Under the pieces are notes generated by a model. That model was not told the DNA's origin. It saw only the letters and a program-made list of their open reading frames with translations, and ran no database searches. Position numbers and translations under genes: made by a program. 64,000 nt of DNA from Brachycybe producta (taxonomy: Eukaryota > Arthropoda > Diplopoda > Playtdesmida > Andrognathidae), in assembly GCA_036925085.1 (NCBI GenBank), contig JAUPFP010000010.1:989501-1053500 (forward strand), given 5' to 3'. Below are positions 23,070 to 35,752 of the stretch, piece by piece (the first letter of the stretch is position 1; each line of letters opens with the position of its first letter).

Positions 23070-23125
23070 TTCTCAAGAAAGCAAGCATGTATTACCCCGC
23101 ATAAGTTAACTTGCTTTCTCGAGAA
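23070..23125. repeat. 16-bp-stem hairpin
   Basis: TTCTCAAGAAAGCAAG (23070-23085) and CTTGCTTTCTCGAGAA (23110-23125) are inverted repeats with one mismatch around a 24-nt loop. No T-run or gene end is adjacent, so a terminator role is not supported. It could be a tiny fold-back remnant. Confidence 0.6.
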
Positions 23126-23772
23126 AGAATAAATTGAATATGGCAACCTTCAGTGTAAACGTCAGAATTAGAACGTAAAGCATGAGCATATTATGCATAG
23201 ACGTCATGGTTTCATCATGATCTAATTATTTGCGGATTTCTATGACCTCACATTATGTGATAAGCGAATGGCTAAAAGAAGCACATCCGGAAATACGTTT
23301 TTTTCTTTTCTTTTCAAACAACTGTCAAAGAGGTGGAGCAATTATCCTTCTAGATTCATTACATCATATAAAAATAGTCTTTAGTTTCCGATTGCGCCCA
23401 TTAATAATGCCATTTATTAAAAGTTAATTGATAATTAATTTTATATAATAAAGTTCCCTATATAAATGACCAATAGGGGGTTTTGCGCCACCTCAAAACA
23501 ACTGCGGTTACAACAACTACTTTTCATTATTTTGTTGTATTTTTACTCATAAGTGACAACGAACTTGTTACAGTAGCTTTTACTTCAATTTTAATAAAAC
23601 AATTGTTTTTGATTTTCTGAACCGGATATAAATTTGTAATAAAAGAAATGTACTGTTTATACAGAGCTGATGTTCTTCCGCAATGAACATGGTTGTACAT
23701 TATTAATCTTCTCCCCTTTATAACAACATGAGCATTTATTTGTTTAACTGTAATATTATTGTAGAATTAAAA

Positions 23773-24044
23773 TTAAGGCTGGCTCATTTTTAGGCGACCA
23801 CTGATTACAAATAGGGAATGATCACACGAGATAAAGTGGTAAAGACCTGCTTACAAGTGGTGGGTGGCCACTGCCTTTCTCTTTCTTTGTCAGTGATGAA
23901 TCACTGATCCGGCGTACTGACAGCAGGGCCAGTCTTTTCAATGGTGGTCCCGTGTAAAGCAAGCTATGTCAAAATTACTTTGCGGCACAGTGGCATCATC
24001 ACAAAATAGCACCATAAAATGGTCCGGATGAAACCAGCCTTATA
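23773..24044. mobile_element. TIR element, Harbinger-like ends
   Basis: The left end TTAAGGCTGGCTCATTTTTA is repeated inverted at the right end (reverse complement TATAAGGCTGGTTTCATCCG). The interior of about 240 bp is non-coding. Similar GGCTG-type ends occur at 57715-57816. Superfamily assignment is tentative. Confidence 0.5.
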
Positions 24045-24481
24045 ATAATATTCAAGAAAAGAAACAAAAAAAAAGTAACCAATCTCTCTATGTTTTTAGT
24101 TTTGTCCTAATCTTAGAAAGAAAGAAAAAAGATGGAACGAGATAGAGTGTCATCTAAAATGAAGGATGGTAACTTAAGTCCTTGGAACAAATAAGTTTCC
24201 CCTTCCCCCCCCCCATCGATTCTCCTCTCTCCCCTCATTCTTTCTCCCCAAACTCATAACTTACATTGGTACACGTGCTAGGCAAGTGATTTCTGCTACG
24301 TCATACTACTGTATATATATATTTTATATATTATATGAGTTCCAATCTCTGCCAACATTATAAAACAAAATCAAACGGAAACCAAAAAGAGCAAGTAATA
24401 TCCTCATATACTTAATATATGTGTGATAATAAAATAGAAAGATGAGAATAAGACTTCCTTCATTCAATTTTTTCTCTTTTT

Positions 24482-24513
<32 letters not shown>

Positions 24514-27237
24514 CTTTTCATCTCTTTCAAATTTAAACAATGTGTATTTTAATCTATGGTTTATTATTTTAAGCAATGAGAATGCATGGGTACAAATAAA
24601 ACACATTCTCTCCATGATAACACCCAATTCTCTGTTCTGTAATATACTTGCATAATATAAAAGCTAATTAAACAGTGTCTCATTCATTTCTAAAAAAAAT
24701 AGTTCGTTTCTAGATTTTTTTTTGGGGGGGAGGGGGGGTTCTTAAATTATAGACTGTCTCCAATGTAATGAGTTTTTTTTATCTCAACATTTGTTGAGAC
24801 ATTTTCAAAAATACAGTTATAATTTACAATAAACATATTAAAAACATCACGATTAAAACATCCGTTTCAGCTTTCTTTCTTTTTTTTTTCCTTTTAAAAC
24901 ACAAATTAAGTTTAAATTAATCCCATAAATAAGATTATTATTCGTTGTCTTCACTTAGAGACACACAAATATGACACATGCAAAAAAAAGTGAAAATAAA
25001 AAATTACAAAACTTGATTTAACAAGCAATATCTTCCTATTTAAAAAAGTAAAAGTCAACAAACACAAAAAAATACCTTTTATTTAATTAGTAAATCAAAC
25101 GTTTTTAACCCCTAATCAGCATCGCAACTGCCCCCTAACCAAACGCAATCACTGCAAGCACAGCTGCCCCTATTAATACGCAATCACTAATAACACATTT
25201 GCTTTGCTATCATACATTGGTTTTATTACAGGGGTAATGCATTCGCTTAAACGTTTCACGAATAAGGAAAAACAGGGAGAAAAACATACAATTGTGAAAT
25301 AAATTGATAATACATTTAATTACGACCGGAATAGGACCAAAAAAAAAACGGAGACCAATAATATGCATGATTTGTCTTTCACCTACCCAACTCACCCACT
25401 AGAACTACTGACGAATTATCATTTAGTTAACAAATTTACAAACTCTTACTTTGTTAACTTATTATATCTGTTCTATTTCCTGCGGTCATCAATAATGGAT
25501 GCAGATTCACAGCATTTCCTCTTAACATTGAAATATATACGTATATACATTACACGTTATAACTAATGGGCACACATAACATTCCGCACGAAATAAATGT
25601 CTCTTCACAATGAACATGTGGTGTAATGGGTTTTGTAACTTTTCTGATCAATTCTCGACTTCTTTCTTTCTTTATATAATGTGGTAAACAAACAATGTGA
25701 CATACAGCATATCATTTTTTTTAAATACAATTTCCCCTCAGGGCATCATCAAATCCACAATTTAACTGAATTATTTTCAAATGTTATTTGTAGAGAGAGA
25801 GAGAGAGAGAGCCTACATCATAAGAGATTATCCATTCATATAAAAATGTTGGGTATTCACACAATTAACCGCCTACCGATGCGCATTCAAATAAATGTGG
25901 AAATATGTTGAAACACTGGAATGTGAATTTCTACTTTAATTACATTGTTTTCTGCTCAGTTTAATTGCAAACATTTTTATCTGTCATCATTGTTTCAGAT
26001 GGAGAAAAAAATATATATCTAATGAAATTAGGTTTCAAATGTAGGAAAGAAAAGAGAATAACTTGAATGAAATTCAAGGTTTCGTCTTCTTATAAAACCA
26101 CCACACACATACACACTTCAATATAAAGGACCTATTATTCACAATTGTACAATTGTAATCTAAAAGAAACTATACTTTTAGAAATGAATCGGATACATGT
26201 ATACTGTATAGTGGTGGCAATAAAAACCACTATTTTGTGTATCGTGACAAATCGTTTTGTCCCTCTGCCATCATTTGTCACAATTTTTTTTTTCTTCTTC
26301 TTCTTCTTCTTCTTCCAAGAAGAAGTGATTGATCAAATTGTAAACTTTTATACGAATATCTTTTTTTGTTGTTGTTGTTGTTGTTGTAAAAAAAAGTATA
26401 TAAATAAGTATGATTTCTTCCTTTTGGTTATGTTTTGATCTCTTCACTTCTTTTATTTAACCTGTTCACATCTAAATACACGCACACACACACACGTCAA
26501 CATTTCAAATATATGGTTTTTGCCTTGAGCAGTTTACGATGAATATGTGATCAGAAAAATTTGCATTCGTAAACTAAGAAAAGTAAAAAAAAAATATATA
26601 TATAAATATATATAACATCCGGTTGAAAGCGTTTACATCAAATAAAGAATTCTTGAATTTTGTAGAAAGAGAGAAAAAAATTGTGTTCAAAGTTATTGAC
26701 AAAGTTATTGGCAGATGAAGTTAAAAAAAAAATATGATGATGACGACGGAGAAGTCAATCATGTAAAAAACCAAAAATATTATTTGTCATATTAGATCTA
26801 AACATATAGGTTTTTTTTATATAAAATGTCAAAGGCAGAAAAAAAAGTAGAACTGTATTTGCAGTACAGGGTGTATTTGCAGTACAGGGTGACAACAATG
26901 TGTACTGTTCTTCCGTATTCCCAACTGTGTGTTTGCGGATAGAAATAATCACCATCTCTAGCTACAGTCATTGGACTTAACCATTGATTTAGCTAGATTT
27001 GATCCGTCAAAACCCACAGTTGTGAATACGGAGGTTGATGCTGATTAGAAATGATGTTAAACCGCCACATTTAAAAACAAAACTGGGATTTCAAACAACA
27101 GCAATGACACAGCATTGACAATTACAATTTATGTGCATATGTCGTAAAATGTAAATTGCAAAATGTTTAATTATTATTGGCCAAAATAAATCTGGAGCCA
27201 GCCTCATTACAGTTCAATGGAATAAGACTGTCATATG
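24045..27237. other. intergenic sequence with simple repeats
   Basis: AT-rich. Holds (CT)n near 24485-24512, (GA)n near 25795-25812, (CTT)n near 26293-26318, (GTT)n near 26368-26388, and a perfect two-unit tandem of TGTATTTGCAGTACAGGG (26854-26889). No gene was recognised. Confidence 0.5.
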
Positions 27238-27342
27238 ACAGTCCTACCCTTCTAGTTTCTAAAATACTGTTTAGTTTCTCTTCATTTTTGCTACTGAAAG
27301 CCAGAATAATCCAATTTCAAAAACCAGCTGTTTATAAACTAC
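27238..27342. repeat. PAL1 right arm (copy 6)
   Basis: CTACCCTTCTAGTTTCTAAAA, then TTTTTGCTACTGAAAGCCAG and AACCAGCTGTTTATAAACTA. Only the right arm is present. The family A element begins immediately after it. The CAGCTGTTTATAAAC terminus matches the left ends of the 31437 and 44665 copies, defining a PAL1 subfamily. Confidence 0.65.
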
Positions 27343-27907
27343 TAGTGGGGTAACCCGTCATAAATGACGGGAGCAAAATTCACAGGCAATTTTGCCCAGC
27401 ATTAGAATTTCTTTTCCTCCGCCCTTTTATGATGTCAGACCAAGTAACAAACCCAATTAGAAATTAATGACGTTCATAAAAGGGCGGAGGAAAAGAAATT
27501 CTAATGCTGGGCACAGTTGCCCGTGATAAAATCTAGTTTAATTTTGCTACTATTATCCCCTCCCCTTTTTATATTTGAAAGAGAAAATGAGTTTTTCATT
27601 TTCTCTGGTGTGCGCATGCGCGTCGTTGCTCCTTTTTTACTCCTTTCATTTCAATTTCAGCCACCCCCTCCCACTTTTTTTCAACCCTCCACGTTTCTCT
27701 CTCTCCCCCCCCCCCCTTCTACACTTTCCAACCTTTTCCCCTCTCCAATTTAATATCAATGGGGTTCTTGGATGGGAAGGGTGCAACATATAGTTGACCT
27801 TGAGTACAAAAAAGCTGTTCATTTATTTAAATATATAAATTCCGTTTATATAAATTTTGTTACACACACACACAGATCTGGCTTAATATATATATAATAA
27901 TAACTAG
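27343..27907 (+). mobile_element. Helitron-like non-autonomous element, family A copy 2
   Basis: Starts TAGTGGGGTAACCCGTCATA like copy 1, including the CCCGTCAT/ATGACGGG palindrome. After a palindromic module (27382-27524) it shares GCGCATGCGCGTCG, a TTTCATTTCAATTTCAG block, the pyrimidine body, GGATGGGAAGGGTGCAACAT and an (AC)n run before CAGATCTGGCTTAATATA. The end ACTAG (27903-27907) duplicates the ACTAG just before the element body (27341-27345). No protein coding was found. Confidence 0.65.
27382..27524. repeat. 143-bp palindrome inside family A copy 2
   Basis: ACAGGCAATTTTGCCCAGC and ATTAGAATTTCTTTTCCTCC, CGCCCTTTTATGA are repeated inverted, ending GCTGGGCACAGTTGCCCGT. It shares its ends (ACAGGCAAT) and the CGCCCTTTTATGA word with the free-standing palindrome at 8297-8502. 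Copy 1 of the element keeps only ACAGGCAATTGTGC at this place. Confidence 0.75.
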
Positions 27908-28865
27908 GAGTAAAGAAGACATATTGTTTTCAACCTGTACTGCCGCCATATTCACGCCATGTTCACACACATGTGCAGAGTATACCACATCGAGTAACAG
28001 TGGAAATCTTTTAACACAAAATGAATGCAGTCGAAAGATTTTTTTTCCTTGTTAAACGATAACTGTTATGTTATTCTAAGGAACCTGAACCGTTTTCGTC
28101 ATAAAAGGTTTTCAGTGTAGGCTAACAAAAACGAATACACAATGACTTTCAAACAAACTTTCCGGATCACTCAAAAGCTAAAATCCCTTGAATTATTTAT
28201 TTCATAATTGAAAATTTATTTTAAACCATTAGGAAGGAGGTAGACTGATAAAAAATCATACCACAATGTGACAAAAATTTACATCAAGTCACTTTTGTCT
28301 GTATCTTCTTTTTAACAAAAAAAAAAGTCCATACGAGACACAAATCTAAATAACATCTCTATATTTGTCTAAATAAATAAATGCTATGTATGTTCGTTGT
28401 TTATATTTTGTATAACAACAACACAACATTTGAGGAGGTGGTTTTTCTTTTCTTTCTTCTTCTTTCTTTTGACATAATGGAATAAACAAAATTCTTCCGA
28501 GAAAAGTAACCTAAAAGCAAAGAAAACGCATTTTTAATCAAGCAAAAAAATTTCCTAGCTTAGAGATTGGCACATAAAACTAGTATTTTATTCTTCCGAA
28601 GTCAATTCCTCCTTATAGTTTACATACAAAATTCAATATTGTATAAATTCCTAAACAAGAATATCAACTCAATATTTTTCCATTAAGAAGATTGAAGAAA
28701 ACATTCAATTTTTCTTAACATTGAAAATAAGATTCTCTCGGTTATTCTAAATTGAATGAATGTAAGAAGAAAAAAATAATAAGTGTATTGAATAACAAAG
28801 GGGTTTATAATGGCAAAGAGAATAGAAAGATGTCATTGTGACTTAACATTATCATGACGTCAAAA
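27908..28865. other. intergenic sequence
   Basis: Holds one TTCGTTAAACGA-type dispersed repeat fragment at about 28036-28120. Otherwise AT-rich without recognisable features. Confidence 0.4.
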
Positions 28866-29172
28866 TCAAGCAAAATGTTGCTTAATCTGTGTCCCAAGTG
28901 CCAATTGTCAAGTAATCAACTAATCATCATCAGTAGGACAACTGCAATTATGTTTTTTTTTTCTTCTAATCAAGGTTGGTTAGAGACTAGATGTCTGGTT
29001 AATATCAGTTGTTGACTAGAAATTTCTAGCCTCTAACCAGTGTTATTGATTGAAGAAACCCTAATTATTGGTTGATCTCTAAATTGAGATTGTTATTTCA
29101 CAATTGGCTTTTGGGCCACAGATTGAGAAACATTTTGCTTGATTTTTGCATGAAAATCCGAATCCTAGTCAT
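28866..29172. mobile_element. double-palindrome element, family B copy 2
   Basis: Outer arms contain ATCAAGCAAAATGTTGCTTAA, CCCAAGTGCCAATTG and their inverted partners, ending CATGAAAATCCGAATCCTAG. The nested inner palindrome is GGTTAGAGACTAGATGTC with AGAAATTTCTAGCCTCTAAC. The same two-level architecture occurs at 10611-10953. Confidence 0.7.
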
Positions 29173-29261
29173 TATTAACGTTTAAACAAACAGTGTGTTC
29201 CATCTCGCAAGATTACGATAAGAGTTGGAGGCGGAGGCTACCAATGCTTCTAGTTATATAT

Positions 29262-29700
29262 TAAGGTGTCTGAATAGATATTTATTTCGTTCTCTTTCCC
29301 TCGGATGTCGACTATTATGTTCTATAGGATTTTTCTTCCTCTCAACTGCGGTTTTAAGAAAATTTGTTTTTCAAGCGAACGTTTTTTTTTTTTCAAGAGA
29401 AACATTACGAAAAAAAGAAGTATTTTACAATCTAGACTGGACGGTGATACATTGATAATGCTAAAAACATTTTCATGATGATATCGTTTAAAATAAACGT
29501 TTTATGACTGTTTGAAAAAGGCAAAAATAGTTTTTCATAAAAAAAACCTAAAAACGCGTTATTTTCAAACAGCTAAAAATTGTTTATTTTTAAGATATTG
29601 TCCACGAAATTTTTTGTCTTCTAAGATTCTAGTTTTTAAAACAATTTTTTTTTTCGTGATGTTTCTAAAAAAAAAAACGTTCACTTGACATTTTTGCATC
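29262..29700. repeat. PAL1 subfamily c, copy 7
   Basis: Starts TTAAGGTGTCTGAATAGATA, like the 32463 copy. The core is diverged (TTTTACAATCTAGACTGG, ATATCGTTTAAAATAAACG) and the right arm has TTTTTAAGATATTG and GATTCTAGTTTTTAAAAC. The right terminus is uncertain. Confidence 0.55.
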
Positions 29701-30919
29701 CAAATTTTCCAAAAATTAGCCACTGCAATGGCGCCCGTCCGAATGTTTGTTGACAGTAGAGGATGTTAATTTGGTTTCCAAAAAATTCTAGGAAAGCTAG
29801 CCTCCACCTCGAACCCACGTCACCGTGCAAGATGGATTCGAAACAATCAAAACGCCCACGTCTCAAACTGAAACTAAATTTCTGATTGATGAGTAAAATT
29901 TCTCCCCTCTATGAAACCCCACTTTTTCACTTCACTTTTTTTCAACCCAACTTTTCTCTTTACCCCCCCCCCCCCCCCCCCCCCCCCCCAACAAAAAACT
30001 CCTTTTTTTCCCCATTGAAAATCGCCTTGAAATCTTTTATCTTTATTGATTGAATTGGGCGCCACCGACAAATTCACTTTAACCTGCACATTTCAAGAGT
30101 TGATCAAATGGAATGTACATTTAAGACATTCTATATTAAATGGACAAAAATACAATTTTCAATAAAAAAAAAGTATTTTTTTCTTCTTCTTCGTCTTCTG
30201 CTGTTCATGTAGAGAAATAAATGTATTGTTTATTTTTTCAAATGGATAAGCCTAAGGATAAAATCTATACATTAGATTGACGTGTGTGTCTGACAACCAA
30301 CAGCCAACAAACAACCAAACCACATTTACACAGTACATGTATACATATACAGTATATGAGAGAGTATGAGACGGATAGAATATAGCTATAGGGCCTAATT
30401 TTCACAAACCAAAACAAGTTAGAAAGACCATTTAATGATTTTATTCCGACACACATAGTAAAATTATATATATAAAAAAATAGCTTAAAAGAACGTTTTA
30501 TAGTCTGACTCTTGTCTAACCCTGAAGTTTCAAATCGAACCAAAGTAAACAAGTTTTTCTTCTTCTTTTTCTTCTTCTTCTTTTTCTTCTTCTTCTTTTT
30601 CTTCTTCTTCTTCTTTAATAAAACAGTCTGGACTTAAATAATTAAAAAAAAAAAACATATAAAACAATAATAGTAGAAATACGCAGAGTAAGTGCTTAAA
30701 AACTGAAATCTATAGCTGGTTCCTAAAAAAACATTCAGTTATCATATAAAATAAATAAATGTTCGCACATTTATTGGGAGAAAAAAAAAACGCGATAGTT
30801 TTTATTTTCAAAAATTTAAATACTTTTTTCATTTTTATTTTTAAGTATAGCTTTAATTGAAAACTTCTCTAATAATATGGTTTATAAGAAAATTCTGTGA
30901 TTTTACGATAAATCTCATT
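29701..30919. repeat. intergenic sequence with poly-C and (CTT)n
   Basis: Contains a run of about 26 C (29964-29989), (CTT)n with interruptions (about 30555-30615) and AT-rich filler. No gene was recognised. Confidence 0.7.
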
Positions 30920-31345
30920 GTGGTTTCTATAACTAGAAGAGTAATTGAATAACGGATACAGGTACAGGTGGCATATGTTGACAACTTAAAAAAAATTAAT
31001 TAATCATAATTGAAAATTGATATATCAGAAAAATTGTATATCAGAAAACGTTCATTTTTAGAAGATTTGATTATGAAAACATCTCCCCCATCTGAAAAGG
31101 GTGATTTTGGAACTCTTTTTTATGTTATGTTTCAGGATTAGCAACACTTTGAAGAAATTCAAAGTATGTTAGAAACTAAAATCACTTAATAGCCTTTGTC
31201 ATGTTAATATTATATTTTAAAATATACTTTGTAGACTCAATAGACAAAAATTTAAAAAAAAAAATTATCTACTTAAAAGTTGGGCCATTTTAAAAAAATC
31301 TCATGAAAAGCTTATTTCAAATTCTTCTTAATGTTGCTTCCAGAG
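30920..31345. repeat. PAL1 fold-back fragments (copy 8)
   Basis: Fragments GTTTCTATAACTAGAAGAGTA (30920 on) and GGAACTCTTTTTTATGTTATG, TTTCAGG, TGTTAGAAACTAAAATCAC, TCATGAAAAGCTTATTTC correspond to PAL1 arm segments, diverged and partly rearranged. Confidence 0.5.
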
Positions 31346-31436
31346 TTAGTTTTATGAACAGGTGATTGTAAAATACAAAACCGTCGATAAACTTGTTTCA
31401 AAAGTAACTTATATAATGAAAACTAAGCATTGTTCC

Positions 31437-31753
31437 CTTTAAGATGGTTTATGAACAGCTGATCTGTAAACTTTGGTTAGTCTGTCTTTCAGAAGAGAAA
31501 AATTCTAAGAAACTAGAAATTGTTTTAGAAACTATCAAAAAAAGGGGCAAGCTTAATCACTTAAGGTTAATGTTACGCTGATATTCTAACATAAAAAGCT
31601 TATTTTGAAAGATATCAAAATGAAAATACCCTTAAGTGATTCAACTGCCCTTCCAATTTCTAAACCACATTTAAATTTCTCCTCGTTTTGCACCTGAAAG
31701 ACAGAATTAATCAATATTTCGAGAGGGCGTTTACACTTTAAAACTACCTTAAA
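31437..31753. repeat. PAL1 fold-back copy 9
   Basis: The left end TTAAGATGGTTTATGAACAGCT (about 31440) is followed by TCTGTCTTTCAGAAGAG and TTTTAGAAACTATC. The right arm AAAAAGCTTATTTTGAAAGA, GCCCTTCCAATTTCTAAACC and GCACCTGAAAGACAGAATTAA ends in AAAACTACCTTA. The two ends belong to different subfamilies, which hints at a chimaeric copy. Confidence 0.75.
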
Positions 31754-32462
31754 CTCCAAACAAAATTAGATTTAGTTTGAAATATTTCACAAATATAAAT
31801 ATTAATCTCCACCTTCGTTTGTATAATTTCAACAAAAAAAAAACATATTTAAGTAATATTCTCGGCCATAGATTTCAGTTTAAACAACCCGAGAATTAGT
31901 GTTAAATAACAAACGATGGCACCTAAAAGTAATTGAAAGTGATCCTAAAAAAAACCACCACCCAAAAAAAAAGGCTAATGCCCACGCTCTAATAACCAAG
32001 GACTCCATTACAAATAACTCGTCTCTCTATCTATTTCTCTCCTTCGTTCTATCTCTGACACTGTCTATTTCTAGTAATAGAAGTGATATAACCCAGATGA
32101 GAATTACATACAGAAAAAGTGACCTCATAAAAGGGAACAGAAAAATAATCAAATGTGGATGATGCTGTTCAATTAATGATCATCATCATCATCATCATCA
32201 TCACCACCATTGATTAAATTGGAAATTATGAGTTTTATTTAGTATTATAGAAGATTCCCTACTCCCCAATCTGATAATGATAACACAAAAGTCAACAGCC
32301 TCCTTTTTTTAAAAAAAAAAAGCCCGCAATCTAAACAATGTGTCTGTCTATATATGGAGTTGGGGAATGACAACATCTTGCTCAATGTACTTTCTAATAT
32401 GGTCATTTAAGGTATATTCAATGGATGAGAAGAACAAAAAAAAACATCATCACCATCATTCA
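31754..32462. other. intergenic sequence with (ATC)n
   Basis: AT-rich, with an (ATC)n tract at about 32178-32204. An open frame across 31899-32162 has no domain-like sequence. Confidence 0.45.
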
Positions 32463-33020
32463 CTTAAGGTGGCTGAATAGATTATTTATTTTGCTTTTTT
32501 TTTCTACCCGGACGGCGTCACTACAGTGGCTAATGCTATGCTTCGTAGACGTTTTTTTTTTGTTGCAACATTTGGACGCAAGAAATTCAAATTGAAAAAA
32601 TTCAAAACTAGAATAGCAAAAGATTACGTGAAAAGTTTTTTTCATAGCCGATATTTTAAAAAATAAAACATTTTATAGTTCAATTTGAAAATGACCCGTG
32701 TTTAGGGTTTTTTCCATTGACATTTCATGAAAAAACTATTTGTGCCTTTTTTCAAACTGTCATAGAAAGTTTATTTTAAAGGTTATTAATCATCATGAAA
32801 ATACTTTTAGCATTATCGCCAACTATTCTAGTTTCTAAAACACTTAGAATTTTTTTTTCGTACTGTTTTTTTTTTCCTATTAAAAAATATAATTTTTCTC
32901 AAAACATCTAGGGTAGAAGAGGTAAGAAACTTCTTATAGAACATAATAGCCATGCAGAAGAAGCGCCATCCGGGTGGACGAAAAACAAAAAACAAAATAA
33001 ATATCTATTGAGCCACCTGA
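32463..33020. repeat. PAL1 subfamily c, copy 10, both ends preserved
   Basis: The left end TTAAGGTGGCTGAATAG pairs with the right end CTATTGAGCCACCTGAA (33003-33019). Between them are TTCAAAACTAGAATAGC, AAAACATTTTATAGTTC, AAAGTTTATTTTAAAGG and CTATTCTAGTTTCTAAAACAC. The full length of about 558 bp gives the clearest view of the termini of this subfamily. Confidence 0.75.
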
Positions 33021-33468
33021 AATTTCTTCCAACCAGAAAACATTATCAGAAATGTCAAATACATAACATGTAGACAGAAGAAGAAGAAGGAGAAAAAAAA
33101 TCTCATTTGTGAGCACAAACTTTGTAATTTAGAAGAAGGATTCATTTAATTCTTGTTGCGTAAGTTCATTTCATGCATGAAATCCTTTTTTCTTGTCTAT
33201 TTATTGATAATTCGATGTAATAGAACTTGACTTAGGTCTCAAATATACAAGTCCACATGTTTAGGAGTGAAGGGGGGGGGGGTCTTCTAATAGAATCATG
33301 GCTTCAATGTTGCTTTTTATTATTATTGGATGGTCGTGAATCCTAAAGCTTACTTTCAAAAAATGTGGGTCAAGCAACAACAACCAAAAAAAGCTTAAGT
33401 TATGAAATCCATTGCCGATCTGTTCTATTTGTCATCTGAGTCAATTCGATATACGGCGGCTCGTATAT

Positions 33469-33500
<32 letters not shown>

Positions 33501-34261
33501 GCATACAGACTAACAGAAAATAACCACACCAATTGTCTGCCATAAACGCTAAATGGAAAAATAGTTTTCTTGGAAAATTCACCTCAAATTTTCTAAAAAC
33601 TTATTGTGATTTTTTACAACTTATTCGTGTCGGCCTTGGAATTTTTCTTTAAGAATGAATAAAAACAAATACAAAATTGTTTTTTTTTTATTTTTACATG
33701 TATAAATTAAAAGTAAACACTTTCTTCGAAAAAATAACATTAGAAATTAATTATTAAAAATATAATTAAAAAGAATTATTTCAGAGTTTATCTCTAAACT
33801 AGAGTGGCATACATCTTATGATAAATATTTTTCACATCTTTGTTTTTTTAAAAAAATACGTGCAATTAGAAAATAGAATTGTACGTTCTTGTTTTTTTTT
33901 TTTTTTTGAATCAAAACCTTGGTGAAAATCATTTAATATGAATTAATTTATTTTTAAATACAGTGCAGTTAAGGTAAATTCTAACTAAAACACTGTTCAG
34001 CTTATTGAAAAGTTCGGATTAATGAAATTAAGGCCCCCCTCGGCCTGCGTGACTACATTTTTTTATTATCATAACATATTACTAATTACACATCTAGCTC
34101 TATATACACTTAGCTACCTTTTTACTTAAAAAAAATCACTAATTTTAAGTTTGTTGCTATTTTTTGATGTTTTTTTTTTTTCTTTCAAAATTCTGTTCGC
34201 AATACTGGAAGTTCAGACTATTGTGGATTTCGGATTACCCCGATTGCACTGTATATATCCT
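33021..34261. other. intergenic sequence
   Basis: AT-rich, with a poly-G run near 33271-33281 and (TG)n-(TA)n near 33473-33500. No gene was recognised. Confidence 0.45.
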
Positions 34262-34358
34262 TAAAAAATATTCTAGTTTCTATTCTAGTTTTATTCTAGT
34301 TTCTAACAAACTTTTTAATTTTTTCTTCCTGTGAACCTGTGAATCCACCACCTTAAGG
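34262..34358. repeat. PAL1 right arm with local triplication
   Basis: TATTCTAGTTTC occurs three times in about 45 bp, followed by CTTCCTGTGAACCTG and the terminus CCACCACCTTAAGG. Only a right arm is seen. Confidence 0.6.
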
Positions 34359-35479
34359 TTAGCGCGTTTATTCAGTCTAAAACTGTACAATCTAGGAATG
34401 TCTCCATCAAATTATTACTTAATAACAGTTACATTTTCAACATCAGGTTCGAAGGAGAGGGAGGGGTTATTATTACATTCTAAAATATATATAAATAAAT
34501 AACGTGTATAGCTTGTAATGTGTTACTATGCACTGTTACTACTCCCTCCGTGTTAATCATCGAATGCAAGAAAGATTCTCTAACGCAAACGGCCCCCCCC
34601 CCTCTAGTATTTGATCATATACGGGCAAAGTGTGGGCAACGACACCATTGTAAAAAAAAAAAAAAACTGGGAACTTACACCTTAACCACTTTTTTCCACT
34701 TAAATTACACTTAGCACGATTACGTGGAAGATGACACTGACACTGTATGAATCCACCCACCCACGCAATGCAAAATCCATGAATCATATTTTATAATAAT
34801 AATTACAGAGATGCAAATAAATCTAGTCCCCTTTTTCTTAATTTGGTCAACAAATACATAAAACAGACGACGTTTCTGACTTCATTTCTACTAACGGTGG
34901 TGGTGGTGGTGGTGCGGTTGTTAGATTATAAAGAAACTAATTAACTCTTTGAAACTTGTTTTTTTTTTCTCTTTCTCTCTCTCTCTCACTCTGTCTCTCA
35001 CTCCTCAATATAATGACTAATAATTATTAATTACATGGTTGCAAGAATGCAGTGACAAACACGAAAACATGATACACTTGAATAAAAAAATAATACACAA
35101 ACATTGATTTCAATAGAAACACCATAAATGTATTGATATAAATTAAAATGTGGGAAAGTGAGGAGGGAGTGGTCAATTCATTTGTAAATATTTTTTTTCC
35201 ACTTGACATGTTTGGCATTGAGATTTTAAAAGAAATAGAAAGTATGTTTTTTTTTTAAAAAAAACAAAAACAAAACAAAAAACGAAATACAATAACGTTT
35301 TTTTGCACAAAAGTATTGATCAGAAATATAATAGAAAAAAGGTCAGTGAGTGAGTGAGTGAGTATGACTGAGACGGGAAGGAATTTGAATCAGGGAAAAC
35401 CCCTTTTCTTCATTTGACATTAGAAATAATAATGTGGAGTGATCATAAAGTCACCCCCAATTCAAAAACTGAATAAGGC

Positions 35480-35600
35480 CCTTGGCACACTAGACAACTT
35501 TTCGAACATGTTTCAGCTGAAAAATGTAGTCTTTCCATAAAAAAAAATAAAATGCAACCACATTGCAAACCCATGCAGCCCAAACACCTTCGACTTAATT
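35480..35600. repeat. family E dispersed repeat, copy 2
   Basis: GGCACACTAGACAACTTTTCG, CAGCTGAAAAATGTAGTCTT and ACATTGCAAACCC parallel 9205-9315. CACACTAG-(C/A)-CAACTTTT-type ends are common in short DNA transposons. Termini not resolved. Confidence 0.45.
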
Positions 35601-35752
35601 AATTCTGCACTCGAAAAAGTGTTCCAACTCTAAAAGCGTGGTTGAAACAGTGCTAGTAATCTAGGTTAAAGTAAGGTATAGCTATATACTGTGCATGCGC
35701 AGAAGTCTGTCACTCTACATTAGTTGGTGCATTTAAACAATAAACGTGCAAA

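Noticed and set aside
23070..23125. Transcription terminator
   Set aside because: A strong hairpin, but no adjacent gene end or T-run, and the organism is eukaryotic.
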